Assembly: GCA_964625465.1 (NCBI GenBank)
Contig: CAZVFD010000020.1
Coordinates: 1-24,932, forward strand
Length of the DNA: 24,932 nucleotides
Source: CAZLFQ01 sp964625465
GTDB taxonomy: Bacteria > Pseudomonadota > Alphaproteobacteria > Rickettsiales > Midichloriaceae
Direction of reading: 5' to 3'
Both the position numbers and the translations under genes were made by a program. The notes under the pieces were generated by a model that was given only the letters and a program-made list of their open reading frames with translations, was not told where the DNA came from and ran no database searches. The first letter of the stretch is position 1, and every line of letters begins with the position of its first letter. Below are positions 6,663-14,582 of the stretch, piece after piece.

Positions 6663-8120
6663 ATGAAACAATTCACACAAAAACCAACGAGTCTTAATGA
6701 AGTTAAGTCACTATTTCCAGAACTTAGACAGCAAATAGATTCTTTGCCAGCAATGACCCAAGAACAAACAAATGCACTTTTAGCTTTTTTTGGGGAGGCT
6801 GTAGGGCAAATTAAAAATTACAGACAAAGAGCAGCAAGCGCGCCATCAGATGCTTTTGGCATCATCAGCGCAATAAGTGCATATGCAGAAACCAATGTAG
6901 ACATTTCTAAAATTCCTGCGGAATCCAAAGCAAGACAAGGGTATTTAAAAGACTTAGCAACCGCGGGAAGAAATGCTGAGGGCGAAAGGATAAGTAAAAC
7001 TGGCATCATAAGTATAATGGCAAGTATTATTACTAATGATAAATCATTTCATATATATGAAGATGCTGAATTAACTAATCACTTTTGTAATATCGTTAAT
7101 ACATTCGCTAACGTCACTGAGAAAGAGCTTTTTGGCTATACAATCAGCAAAGCTGCGAGAGAACAATTTCTTGAAGCTGAAAGTTTTGCAAAGAAGATGC
7201 TAAATGTAAAAGTAATGCCTACAACGCCAGTTAAATCGGCTCTGACTGATGAACAAAAGCTTGTAATATGCAGAAAATACAGCCTAGCTATTGGGGATAT
7301 TATTCGTGAAATAGAAAAAAATCCTGATATTTCCACTGAATTGAAAGCCCAGCTCAAAAAAGATTTAGAAGCAAAGATTCCAAATATCGCAAAAGTAATT
7401 GGGGGGAGCTTTGCAATGACCGAATATATGTCAAACATTGCTAAATATGGAGACTTACAGCCAGCTATTGATGAACTTATTAAACAATCTAAGCACCTTA
7501 CGACTATCAGTATGGATAAAGATACGCTAGGAAGGTCAAACCGAATTTTAAAAGCATTTGGAGAGGCTATGAAAGGGCATGATCCTCAGCATCTTGCATG
7601 GGTATTCCAAACTGTGATACCAAAAATGAAAGTTAGTAATGTTGAAGACTTAATGAAAGAACCAAATAAAAGCTATATTTTTAATGCTATTAAGGCTTCT
7701 GAACAATTCCACAGCACTACAAAAGCATATGATGGTAAAACTTCTCATATTGTGACGACTGTGCCTACTAAAAAAGTTGAAATCATAACAAAAGTTGACG
7801 CCAAAATTGAAGCAAGAGTTGAAGCCACAAAACCAGCTCCAACTCCTATTACTCCTAAGTTAGAGACAAAAGAGACACCTAAGCAGGTAAAGGTGAAAGC
7901 TGAAGAAAAAATAGATTTTTTCAAAAAGGAAAAGCACCATCATCATCGCAAAAAACGTTCTCATACTGAATCTCATGACAAACCTTCTAAAAAAGAATAC
8001 AAGGGTATAGGACTTACTGCTAAAACTAGGGAACGTGATAAAATCAGACATGAACTATCTAAAGAAGGCTTACCTTCTAGACATAGAAGCTCAGACTCTA
8101 GCAGCGGTAGATCAAGATAA
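6663..8120 (+). CDS. Unknown protein with basic His/Lys/Arg cluster and Ser/Arg tail, putative effector
   Basis: I do not recognise this 485-residue protein. Residues 1 to about 355 look like a mostly helical globular region with no signal peptide or membrane segment. Then comes a Lys/Thr/Pro-rich linker (KPAPTPITPKLETKETPKQ) and a strongly basic segment KEKHHHHRKKRSH near residues 422-434. The C-terminus is RHRSSDSSSGRSR. The basic cluster resembles a monopartite nuclear localisation signal and the tail resembles eukaryotic SR-type sequence; both are visual resemblances only. Basic C-termini also occur in type IV secretion substrates. The gene is convergent with folE, only one base separating the two stop codons, and is preceded by a CtrA-type box. 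Confidence 0.7.
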   Translation: MKQFTQKPTSLNEVKSLFPELRQQIDSLPAMTQEQTNALLAFFGEAVGQIKNYRQRAASAPSDAFGIISAISAYAETNVDISKIPAESKARQGYLKDLATAGRNAEGERISKTGIISIMASIITNDKSFHIYEDAELTNHFCNIVNTFANVTEKELFGYTISKAAREQFLEAESFAKKMLNVKVMPTTPVKSALTDEQKLVICRKYSLAIGDIIREIEKNPDISTELKAQLKKDLEAKIPNIAKVIGGSFAMTEYMSNIAKYGDLQPAIDELIKQSKHLTTISMDKDTLGRSNRILKAFGEAMKGHDPQHLAWVFQTVIPKMKVSNVEDLMKEPNKSYIFNAIKASEQFHSTTKAYDGKTSHIVTTVPTKKVEIITKVDAKIEARVEATKPAPTPITPKLETKETPKQVKVKAEEKIDFFKKEKHHHHRKKRSHTESHDKPSKKEYKGIGLTAKTRERDKIRHELSKEGLPSRHRSSDSSSGRSR

Positions 8121-8121
8121 T

Positions 8122-8718
8122 TTATCTTGCTGCGTTGATAAACTTCTGCTGCACTTTATCATCTTCGTCAAAGATTCCAGTATAGTGCGATGTCACCATG
8201 GATGAGTCAGCGTTCTTAACACCACGCATAGACATACAAAAATGCTTTGCTTGCATAATAACGGCAACACCTTTTGCATCTAATGATTTATGAATTGCTT
8301 CAGCTATTTGCACGGTAAGTTTCTCTTGAATTTGCAAACGCTTTGCAAACACTTCAACAATTCTAGCAAGCTTACTGATGCCGACTACTTTTTTATTTGG
8401 AATATAGGCTATATGTACTTTGCCGACAAATGGCAACATGTGGTGTTCGCAAGTTGAGGTAAAGTTTATATCTTTCAGAAGCACGAATTCATTATAATCC
8501 ATAATATCTTCAAAAGTTTTAGACAAAACTTCTTCTGAATCTTGTGTGTAACCAGAATACAATTCTTTAAAACTTTTTATAACTCTGGAAGGTGTTTGCT
8601 TCAGACCTTCTCGCTCTGGGTTTTCACCAATAAATCTAAGCAAGGTTCTTACAGCGTCTTTTGCCTGATCTTCAGATACGCCAGAATTAATATTTAATTT
8701 TTTTACAACTGCTGTCAT
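8122..8718 (-). CDS. folE: GTP cyclohydrolase I FolE
   Basis: A 198-residue type I GTP cyclohydrolase, which converts GTP to 7,8-dihydroneopterin triphosphate, the first step to folate and to queuosine precursors. The zinc site is intact: Cys90 and His93 in STCEHHMLPF and Cys161 in HFCMSMRG, matching the family spacing. Other family segments are NPEREGLKQTPSRV, VGISKLARIVEVFAKRLQIQE and SSMVTSHYTGIF. Its ATG abuts the tsaE stop codon (TAAATG), so it is very probably co-transcribed and perhaps translationally coupled with tsaE and the upstream penicillin-binding protein gene. Confidence 0.98.
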   Translation of the reverse strand: MTAVVKKLNINSGVSEDQAKDAVRTLLRFIGENPEREGLKQTPSRVIKSFKELYSGYTQDSEEVLSKTFEDIMDYNEFVLLKDINFTSTCEHHMLPFVGKVHIAYIPNKKVVGISKLARIVEVFAKRLQIQEKLTVQIAEAIHKSLDAKGVAVIMQAKHFCMSMRGVKNADSSMVTSHYTGIFDEDDKVQQKFINAAR

Positions 8719-9150
8719 TTATTTTCTTTCAATTACTAAATCCCTAAATCCCTCTTGCGGTGAGAACTCAAGGTAAATATTTATAGCACTTTTTGGCAAT
8801 AAGTCCTCTATTATTTCCGGCCATTCTATAATAGATATCCCTGATATAAAGGCATCTTCAATGCCCAGTTCATATATTTCTTCTATGTGTTTCAATCTAT
8901 ATAAGTCAAAATGCCATATTTTTCCAACCTTTGCATCGTAGGTATGCACCAGATTAAAAGTTGGGCTGGTTATTTCCTGAGCATCTTCTAAGAGAGCATT
9001 TATTAAAAATTTAGAAAATGTAGTTTTACCTGCACCTAAATCTCCCCTCAAACACAGTACGTCTCCAACTTTTAATTTTTTTGAAATTAAAACCGCAGTG
9101 TCTTTCAAACCAGAAAGATCGCAATTACTAATTTGCTGCTTTTTGGTCAT
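8719..9150 (-). CDS. tsaE: tRNA threonylcarbamoyladenosine biosynthesis ATPase TsaE
   Basis: A 143-residue P-loop protein of the TsaE/YjeE family, which works with TsaB and TsaD to form t6A37 in ANN-decoding tRNAs. The Walker A GDLGAGKT is at residues 36-43, followed by the family motifs TSPTFNLVH, HFDLYR and IEWPE. The ATG at 9150 gives a normal N-terminus; in-frame upstream starts at 9165 (ATG) and 9189 (TTG) would extend deep into the preceding gene. Even from 9150 it overlaps the penicillin-binding protein gene by 23 bp, which suggests translational coupling. The next gene, folE, begins directly at its stop. Confidence 0.95.
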   Translation of the reverse strand: MTKKQQISNCDLSGLKDTAVLISKKLKVGDVLCLRGDLGAGKTTFSKFLINALLEDAQEITSPTFNLVHTYDAKVGKIWHFDLYRLKHIEEIYELGIEDAFISGISIIEWPEIIEDLLPKSAINIYLEFSPQEGFRDLVIERK

Positions 9151-11032
9151 TGGAGAATAAAACATCAAATAAAGAAGCAGTGGATTCAACAGCCGTTATT
9201 TCCGTTTTTTGTAACTGCCCTACGTTAGTAACAAAATCTTTCCACATCAATGCAGGTAATGTACCTCCAGCAACGCGTTTCATGGGTTTATTATCGTCAT
9301 TTCCAACCCAAAAACCTGCAACAAGATCATCGGTAAAACCAATAAACCAAGCATCTTTAAAATCTTGGCTGGTGCCAGTTTTTCCATAAACCATTTTAAA
9401 TGGAATGTCCGCATTCTTACCTGTGCCTCTTTCAACCACAACTGACAACATATACTTCATAGTACCGACAGTCTTTTCATCTAAGACAGTTTCCAAAGGA
9501 ATCCCAGGATACTCATATAAAATATTATCTTGCTTGTCTGTTATCTGTAAAATGCCAAACGCTTTCGTCTTTAAACCATTATTAGCAATATGTGCATATG
9601 CTTGTGTTAATTCTAGAAGAGTCAGATCGGTCGAACCCAAAGCTATACTTGGTAGAGACGGCACGTACGAAGTGATACCCAACCTCTTGGCCATTTCTAC
9701 AACTTTATTTCTACCGATACTTTCTGAAACCTGAACAGCAATTGTATTTATAGAACGTGCAAATGCTTGTTCTAAACTCATGCTGCCGTGGAATTTATCA
9801 TCAAAGTTCTTAGGTGTCCACGCTGGTAACCCCGGGCCTTGAGGATAGCTAATTGGCTCATCAGTAAAAGAATCGCTTGGACTGAATCCATTTTCCATAG
9901 CTGCAGTATATACAAATAACTTAAATGAAGAACCAGGTTGACGCATAGATGAAGTAGCTCTATTAAACTGACTTCCATCATAACCTTTACCACCAACCAT
10001 TGCTTTTATTGCGCCACTTGGCTCCATAACAACAGCAGCAACTTGACTAGCATTAACCTTATCTGAATCCTTCATCTTCTCTGCTACTGACGCTTCAAGA
10101 ACTTCCTGAGCATGAAGGTCGAATGTAGTGTATATGTTCAAATCTTGATTTGGATTCTCAATTAATTCAGGTAATTCTGATAAAATATAATCCGTAAAGT
10201 ATGGATTTTTTAAGGCTCCCCTAGCATACCCACGCTTTATAATCGTTGGAGGGACAGCTGATCGCATCTGCTCTTTAGTTATATAGCCTTCATCTTCCAT
10301 ACGTTCTAAAACAAACTGAGCTCTTTCGAAAGATAAAACTGCGTTATTAGCAGGAGAATATCTTGATGGAGCTTTGATCATACCAGCTAAAATTGCAGAT
10401 TCGTACAAATCAATGTCTTCAGCTTTTTTACCAAAGTAATAGCGCGATGCGGCATCGATTCCATAGTTACCAGCACCAAGATAGATTCTATTTAGGTATA
10501 AAGTTAAGAGCTGTTCTTTAGTAAATTTATGCTCTAATTGAAGCGATATCATCACTTCAAGAATTTTTCTTTTTATAGTCTTTTCAGGAGTCAAATAAAC
10601 AACTTTTGCAAGCTGCTGGCTAATTGTGCTGCCGCCTTGAACATAACGCCCTGCTCTCATGTTTTTAATGTAGGCACGCATGATACCAAAGATGTCGAAA
10701 CCAAAATGGTCAAAAAACCTTTGATCTTCTGTCGCTATAACAGCTTCGATCAAGGTTTGTGGAATTTGAGAGTACGTTAAAGATTGCCCATGCAAATCAC
10801 CATATTTGGCGAGTACAACACCGTCAGCAGACCTAATTGTTATTTGTGGCTTGCGGTCGTTATTAGCAAACTCTGTTAAATCGGGAAGGTCTTTAGAATA
10901 AAACAGAAAAACCAAGCCAATTATAATACCTAACCAAAATAGCGCAGTAAACGCTATGGCGAATAACCTTAGCAGGAATGCCTTTTTCTTAATTCTTTTT
11001 ATTAGCGTTGGTTGCTTACTACTTTTGCTCAT
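9128..11032 (-). CDS. PBP1A-family bifunctional penicillin-binding protein
   Basis: A 634-residue class A PBP that polymerises and cross-links peptidoglycan in the periplasm. It has a basic cytoplasmic start, one membrane anchor at about residues 19-45, then a GT51 glycosyltransferase domain with catalytic Glu102 (TEDQRFFDHFGFD), GGSTISQQLAK and KRKILEVMISLQLE. The transpeptidase domain carries the active Ser368 in GSSFK, the SIN motif in ARSINTIAV and Lys551 in KTGTSQDFKDAW. It is shorter than E. coli PBP1a (about 850) and appears to lack the insertion domain between the two catalytic parts. Its presence implies that a peptidoglycan layer is made, a point of interest because some intracellular Rickettsiales have lost it. 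Leads the tsaE-folE cluster. Confidence 0.95.
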   Translation of the reverse strand: MSKSSKQPTLIKRIKKKAFLLRLFAIAFTALFWLGIIIGLVFLFYSKDLPDLTEFANNDRKPQITIRSADGVVLAKYGDLHGQSLTYSQIPQTLIEAVIATEDQRFFDHFGFDIFGIMRAYIKNMRAGRYVQGGSTISQQLAKVVYLTPEKTIKRKILEVMISLQLEHKFTKEQLLTLYLNRIYLGAGNYGIDAASRYYFGKKAEDIDLYESAILAGMIKAPSRYSPANNAVLSFERAQFVLERMEDEGYITKEQMRSAVPPTIIKRGYARGALKNPYFTDYILSELPELIENPNQDLNIYTTFDLHAQEVLEASVAEKMKDSDKVNASQVAAVVMEPSGAIKAMVGGKGYDGSQFNRATSSMRQPGSSFKLFVYTAAMENGFSPSDSFTDEPISYPQGPGLPAWTPKNFDDKFHGSMSLEQAFARSINTIAVQVSESIGRNKVVEMAKRLGITSYVPSLPSIALGSTDLTLLELTQAYAHIANNGLKTKAFGILQITDKQDNILYEYPGIPLETVLDEKTVGTMKYMLSVVVERGTGKNADIPFKMVYGKTGTSQDFKDAWFIGFTDDLVAGFWVGNDDNKPMKRVAGGTLPALMWKDFVTNVGQLQKTEITAVESTASLFDVLFSNDQKAAN

Positions 11033-11146
11033 AGATAAAAACCTGTTTGTAGCTGATATTTAGCATGATTTAGGGTAATTATCTAGTGGAAATTATTTCG
11101 CTTCCGTAGGCCGTTGGCTCAGCTTCCCAAAGAAAAACCACATTAT

Positions 11147-11359
11147 TTAAACATCTTGAATCGTGTCTCTAGCATCCTTATGAAAGCATCGATAAATAAT
11201 GTTTATGCCCAATGCTAATGAAAGAATTGCAGTAACGGATACAAACGAATAATACGCAACTTTATCATGGTTTTCTGGCATTGAATTTATAGTTGTTTCT
11301 TCTGTGCTGTATTCAAAAGTTTGAGCCGTCGTACTATTTTCCCAAGTGGATTCGTCCAT
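11147..11359 (-). CDS. Small single-pass membrane protein, unknown
   Basis: A 70-residue ORF. The first 32 residues are acidic and Thr/Ser/Glu-rich (ENSTTAQTFEYSTEETT). One hydrophobic segment follows at about residues 35-57 (YYSFVSVTAILSLALGINIIY), then a short tail with charged residues (FHKDARDTIQDV). A good ribosome binding site AGAGGG lies 4-9 bases before the ATG, which is the main reason to call it real. No homologue is recognised. Confidence 0.6.
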   Translation of the reverse strand: MDESTWENSTTAQTFEYSTEETTINSMPENHDKVAYYSFVSVTAILSLALGINIIYRCFHKDARDTIQDV

Positions 11360-11443
11360 ACATCCCTCTGTCTCAACCTATATAAAGCTTACTTTAGGAA
11401 TATGTTTTTGCAAGCAAGTCCTTTTTTAGGATTCGAAGAATCC

Positions 11444-11533
11444 ATTAATGTGTGCTCGAATTTGCTTAAAGACCGCTTTGCGGGCAAATTCGCCCCCCCA
11501 CGCACACATTAATTACTTCTTCTTTGGCCAAAG
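11444..11533. repeat. Long imperfect palindrome in gene-free region
   Basis: ATTAATGTGTGC and CGAATTTGC (11444-11465) are mirrored by GCAAATTCG and GCACACATTAAT (11484-11513): 21 paired bases around an 18-nt loop that itself contains CCGC/GCGG. A run of C (11493-11499) is extruded on one side. A 12-bp perfect palindrome CTTTGGCCAAAG follows at 11522-11533. There is no T-tract, so it is not an ordinary terminator. The region 11360-11630 holds no other recognisable feature. Confidence 0.6.
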
Positions 11534-11630
11534 TAGTTAACACGTATTTTACAAGACAATATCAACTTGCAAATAAGGTAAAAATAAGTAGTATGCATCG
11601 TGTTATAGAGCTATGTTTATTGTTATCCTG

Positions 11631-11703
11631 AATTTATTTCAGGATCTCTGTAGACTAGATGCTGAGCCGAAGGCCTGCGGGAGCGAAACAAGTTCAGCAT
11701 GAC
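11631..11703 (+). repeat. Dispersed two-hairpin repeat (copy 2)
   Basis: The left hairpin is ATCCTGAA-tttat-TTCAGGAT, then a short spacer, then a second hairpin closed by GATGCTGA / TTCAGCAT and ending in GAC. It has the same outer layout as the other copies but different stem sequence, so it is a separate subfamily. It ends 13 bp before tRNA-Thr. Confidence 0.6.
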
Positions 11704-11716
11704 AGCTATTTAAAAT

Positions 11717-11791
11717 GCCGTTATTGCACAGTGGTAGTGCACTTCATTGGTAATGAAGAGGTCGCAGGTTCGATTCTTGCTAACGGCACCA
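11717..11791 (+). tRNA. tRNA-Thr (anticodon GGT)
   Basis: A 75-nt cloverleaf with acceptor stem GCCGTTA / TAACGGC, discriminator A and encoded CCA. The anticodon stem-loop CTTCATTGGTAATGAAG has anticodon GGT. The D arm is GCAC...GTGC and the T arm contains GGTTCGATT. It is flanked by dispersed repeats on both sides. Confidence 0.95.
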
Positions 11792-11861
11792 TTATATCAA
11801 ATGATTTTGCAAGCAATTACGCTATATAGGCATAGATATAGACATCTAACAAGCCACGGTG

Positions 11862-11922
11862 AGGACTAGGATAATAGGATCTATCTTAACACTGGATCAT
11901 CGGGTCGAGCCCGATGATGACA
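11862..11922 (-). repeat. Dispersed two-hairpin repeat (copy 3, inverted)
   Basis: On the minus strand it begins TGTCATCATCGGGCTCGACC and continues CGATGATCCA, matching copy 1 at 3616 with one difference over 30 nt; the second half is diverged and degraded. It lies between tRNA-Thr and the small secreted-protein gene. The rest of 11792-12027 shows nothing recognisable. Confidence 0.7.
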
Positions 11923-12027
11923 AATATATGTTCGTTTTATAGAAAGATCCAGCAAGCGCCACAATAAACTGCTTTGTGCTCCCGTGTTAAAGGGACTAAT
12001 CTAACTCTTTCACCTTCAAGAATCATT

Positions 12028-12441
12028 CTACTTTCTTTTGTTACAATTTAGAGAACCAAGCTTAAACGATGCGAAGCTATACCAATTCCCACCAACTTTT
12101 TTTTGATCATCAGAAAAATTAAGATTCATTACGCCTGTATGACCCTCAACTTTATTAACATAATTCATCTTAAATTTACTAGGGAATTCTGGGTCATGTA
12201 GGCCTTCTGCTATTATTACGACTGTCTTGCCGTCATAGAATTGTGCATCATACCTGTGATCTCTTCCCTCTAAAACCAATTTAGCCTTTACCACTGCAGA
12301 AGAAAGAGTATTGGTCAGTTCACAGTCATAACTACCACTAAGACTATCACCACGAAAAAGGGCTGCCTGCCTTTTATCCATCTTAGCCCAAGCACAATTG
12401 CAAAACGCAAATATACTCAAAGCCACTATTAGTCTAACCAT
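12028..12441 (-). CDS. Small secreted protein, unknown
   Basis: A 137-residue protein with a clear Sec signal peptide: MVRLIVALSIFAFCNCAWA, probably cleaved after AWA, predicting a mature periplasmic or secreted protein of about 118 residues. The mature part has two cysteines (YDCELT and SLNCNK) that could form a disulfide, and looks beta-rich. There is no clear lipobox. It begins 2 bp after the mdh stop codon on the same strand, so it is likely co-transcribed with mdh, although nothing suggests a shared function. No family recognised. Confidence 0.75.
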   Translation of the reverse strand: MVRLIVALSIFAFCNCAWAKMDKRQAALFRGDSLSGSYDCELTNTLSSAVVKAKLVLEGRDHRYDAQFYDGKTVVIIAEGLHDPEFPSKFKMNYVNKVEGHTGVMNLNFSDDQKKVGGNWYSFASFKLGSLNCNKRK

Positions 12442-12443
12442 GA

Positions 12444-13406
12444 TTACGCCGCAAATTTTTCAACCGCTTGAACCAACCCTTTAACAGCGTTTACAGATGC
12501 ATCGAACATTGATTTTTCATCTTTTGTTAGCTCAACTTCGATTATTTTCTCAACACCCTTNNNNNNNNNNCCAATTACAACAGGTACACCAACATACAAG
12601 CCTTTCACGCCGTATTCACCGTCTAAATATGAAGCACATGGGAAAACTCTTTTTCTGTCACGCAGATAAGACTCAGCCATTTCCATAGCAGCCGTAGCAG
12701 GAGCGTAGAACGCAGACCCTTTTTGAAGAAGCTGAACTATTTCAGCACCACCGTTTCTTGTGCGATCAACGATTTTTTCAATTTTATCTTTTGTTGTCCA
12801 ACCCATTTTAATCAAATCTGGAATTGGAATCCCAGCCACTGTAGTATAACGCACTAATGGAACCATGGTATCACCATGTCCGCCAAGTACCATTGCGGAG
12901 ATATCTTCGCCAGATACATTAAACTCTCTAGACAGGAATAATTTAAATCTTGCTGAATCTAGAACACCAGCCATACCTGTAACCATATTATGTGGCAAAC
13001 CACTTTCTTTTTGGAAGGTATATACCATTGCATCCAGAGGATTTGTTACAACTATTACAAATGCTTTAGGGCAAAATTCTTTAACACCCTTAGCAACGGT
13101 TTTAATCACTTCAGCGTTAACGCTTAAAAGGTCATCACGGCTCATTCCAGGCTGCCTAGGCACACCAGCTGTGATAATTACTACATCAGCCCCCTTTGTT
13201 TGCGAATAGTCCGCCGTTCCCCACATCTGAGCATCATAACCCTCGATTGAAGAGCTTTGCTCTATATCCAATGCCTTTCCAGAAGCAACCCCGCCGCCTC
13301 TATCCAAAATCACAACATCACCAAGGTTTCTTAAGCCGCAAAGATGCGCTAAAGTCCCACCGATATTACCACCACCAATCAAGGCTATTTTTGGACGTTT
13401 TATCAT
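12444..13406 (-). CDS. mdh: Malate dehydrogenase
   Basis: An NAD-dependent malate dehydrogenase of the LDH-like type found in alphaproteobacteria, about 320 residues, interconverting malate and oxaloacetate in the TCA cycle. Visible features are the nucleotide-binding GGGNIGG (11-17), the substrate loop PRQPGMSR with Arg84 and Arg90, Asp150 and Arg153 in GVLDSARF, and catalytic His177 in GGHGDTMVP. Arg84 is the position where malate enzymes have Arg and lactate enzymes have Gln. A 10-N gap interrupts codons for the loop after GVPVVIG; the frame is open on both sides. AGGAGG lies 10 bases before the ATG. Confidence 0.97.
   Translation of the reverse strand: MIKRPKIALIGGGNIGGTLAHLCGLRNLGDVVILDRGGGVASGKALDIEQSSSIEGYDAQMWGTADYSQTKGADVVIITAGVPRQPGMSRDDLLSVNAEVIKTVAKGVKEFCPKAFVIVVTNPLDAMVYTFQKESGLPHNMVTGMAGVLDSARFKLFLSREFNVSGEDISAMVLGGHGDTMVPLVRYTTVAGIPIPDLIKMGWTTKDKIEKIVDRTRNGGAEIVQLLQKGSAFYAPATAAMEMAESYLRDRKRVFPCASYLDGEYGVKGLYVGVPVVIXXXXKGVEKIIEVELTKDEKSMFDASVNAVKGLVQAVEKFAA
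12561..12570. other. Assembly gap (10 N) inside mdh
   Basis: Ten N replace part of the conserved segment between GVPVVIG and KGVEKII. Family members normally have three residues between the Ile and the Gly-Val, which would need only about 4 missing bases. Ten is therefore probably a placeholder. Confidence 0.85.
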
Positions 13407-13438
13407 AATATTACTTCCTCCTAAGAGAAGATATGAAA

Positions 13439-13466
13439 TTTATACCTAACTATGATATTGCCCCAA
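13439..13466 (-). promoter_or_regulatory. Candidate sigma-70 promoter of mdh
   Basis: On the minus strand, TTGGGG (13461-13466), a 16-bp spacer and TATAAA (13439-13444) lie 33 bp before the mdh ATG. The -35 is only a moderate match. Confidence 0.4.
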
Positions 13467-13529
13467 AATACATTTAAAATCAACGGCTTTTGTTGCGACG
13501 CAATATCAAAGCTTTGTATATATAAGAAA

Positions 13530-13558
13530 TTGACTTTATCTCAAGAACACTGTATTAA
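13530..13558 (+). promoter_or_regulatory. Candidate sigma-70 promoter of trcR
   Basis: TTGACT at 13530-13535, a 17-bp spacer and TATTAA at 13553-13558, a near-consensus arrangement 35 bp before the chosen start codon. Confidence 0.6.
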
Positions 13559-13593
13559 TGTGCTGATTATTAAAATAGTTGAGAAGTTTGAAT

Positions 13594-14184
13594 ATGAACG
13601 CCCCATTAATGCCTAAAGCTACTGCTGTTTGGTTAATTGAAAATACAACACTGACATTTGAACAAATAGCTAATTTTTGCGGACTGCACCACCTTGAGAT
13701 TCAAGGTATTGCTGATGGTGAAGTTGCGAAGGGTATTATTGGCTTGGATCCAACCACAAACGGTCAACTTTCTCATGAAGAAATTAAAAGATGCGAGCAA
13801 GATTCTTCACAATCATTGAGGCTTTCTGAAGATGCTGTTAAGCACATGATAGTTGAGCAAAAATCTCACAAAGGTGGCAAATATACTCCTGTTGCTCGTA
13901 GGCAAGACAAACCTGAAGCTGTTGCTTGGCTTCTGAAAAACTGCCCTGAAATGGCAGACAGTCAAATTACAAAACTTATTGGCACAACAAAGAATACGAT
14001 TGATTCAATCCGCAATAAGACACATTGGAATTCACAAAATATCAAACCAAAAGATCCTGTTCTTTTAGGACTTTGCTCTCAAACCGAATTAGACAAAGTG
14101 TATGCAGTTGCCAAAAAGAGAGCAGAAGTTTTAAAAGAGAAAAGCGATGTCTCTAAAGAACTAGACGCAAAATTAGCTGAATAG
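13594..14184 (+). CDS. trcR: TrcR (DUF1013) cell-cycle transcriptional regulator
   Basis: A 196-residue protein with the highly conserved alphaproteobacterial N-terminus MNAPLMPKATAVWLIENT, then LTFEQIANFCGLHHLEIQGIADGEVAKGI and GLDPTTNGQLSHEEI. This is the DUF1013 family, named TrcR for a Caulobacter transcriptional cell-cycle regulator. A second helical segment (DKPEAVAWLLKNCPEMADSQITKLIGTTKNTIDSIRN) resembles a helix-turn-helix. The ATG at 13594 matches the family N-terminus and has GAGAAG upstream; an in-frame TTG at 13579 is rejected. A near-consensus sigma-70 promoter precedes it. It is convergent with a small ORF, the stops separated by one base. Confidence 0.9.
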   Translation: MNAPLMPKATAVWLIENTTLTFEQIANFCGLHHLEIQGIADGEVAKGIIGLDPTTNGQLSHEEIKRCEQDSSQSLRLSEDAVKHMIVEQKSHKGGKYTPVARRQDKPEAVAWLLKNCPEMADSQITKLIGTTKNTIDSIRNKTHWNSQNIKPKDPVLLGLCSQTELDKVYAVAKKRAEVLKEKSDVSKELDAKLAE

Positions 14185-14185
14185 T

Positions 14186-14407
14186 CTATTCTTGAGTATT
14201 TGTTTCCGAAACTGGTATAAGCTCTACCTGTGGAGCAATATATTCAGCCTCAGGAGCAGCAAAACATGGCTTTACTTCTAATTGCTCTTTAATAATTTGA
14301 TCATGAATACACAATATTTCTGGCTCAAACATTGGTAGCTCTAATTCTTGTCCTTTAGGTTGATCATCATTAGAAGAAAATAGTAGGTCTGATATGTATT
14401 TTAACAT
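14186..14407 (-). CDS. Small acidic protein, unknown
   Basis: A 73-residue acidic protein, MLKYISDLLF..., rich in Glu and Pro with several Ile/Val (LELPMFEPEILCIHD, EYIAPQVELIPV). A strong ribosome binding site GGAGAGG lies 5 bases before the ATG at 14407, which supports expression and rules out the longer in-frame start at 14434. No signal peptide, membrane segment or known family is recognised. It is convergent with trcR, with one base between the stop codons. Confidence 0.6.
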   Translation of the reverse strand: MLKYISDLLFSSNDDQPKGQELELPMFEPEILCIHDQIIKEQLEVKPCFAAPEAEYIAPQVELIPVSETNTQE

Positions 14408-14498
14408 GATTTCCTCTCCAATTACATGACTCAATTATACTCCTAAACCCCTGATTTTTCAACGTTTTTATCGGCTCAAGTTGACTAAAACCATATTC

Positions 14499-14514
14499 TT
14501 AACAAAACTTTAAT
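14499..14514 (+). promoter_or_regulatory. Candidate CtrA box upstream of coiled-coil/membrane gene
   Basis: TTAAC-AAAACT-TTAAT, i.e. TTAA-N7-TTAA, ends 68 bp before the ATG at 14583. Confidence 0.42.
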
Positions 14515-14582
14515 ATTTCCGCTATTGGCTAAACTATTTTTATGGGATACAAGTGCTTCCCAACCAATATAGGAGTGCCCTT

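Noticed and set aside
7929..7967. HHHH run as a purification tag or vector remnant
   Set aside because: Only four His, embedded in a native Lys/Arg-rich region with the same base composition as the gene.
9150..9734. Plus-strand ORFs antisense to the penicillin-binding protein gene
   Set aside because: Shadow frames of a well-supported gene, without family motifs.
11717..11922. Integrated element at tRNA-Thr
   Set aside because: No integrase gene and no duplicated tRNA 3' end seen; the flanking repeats belong to the dispersed family found elsewhere in the window.
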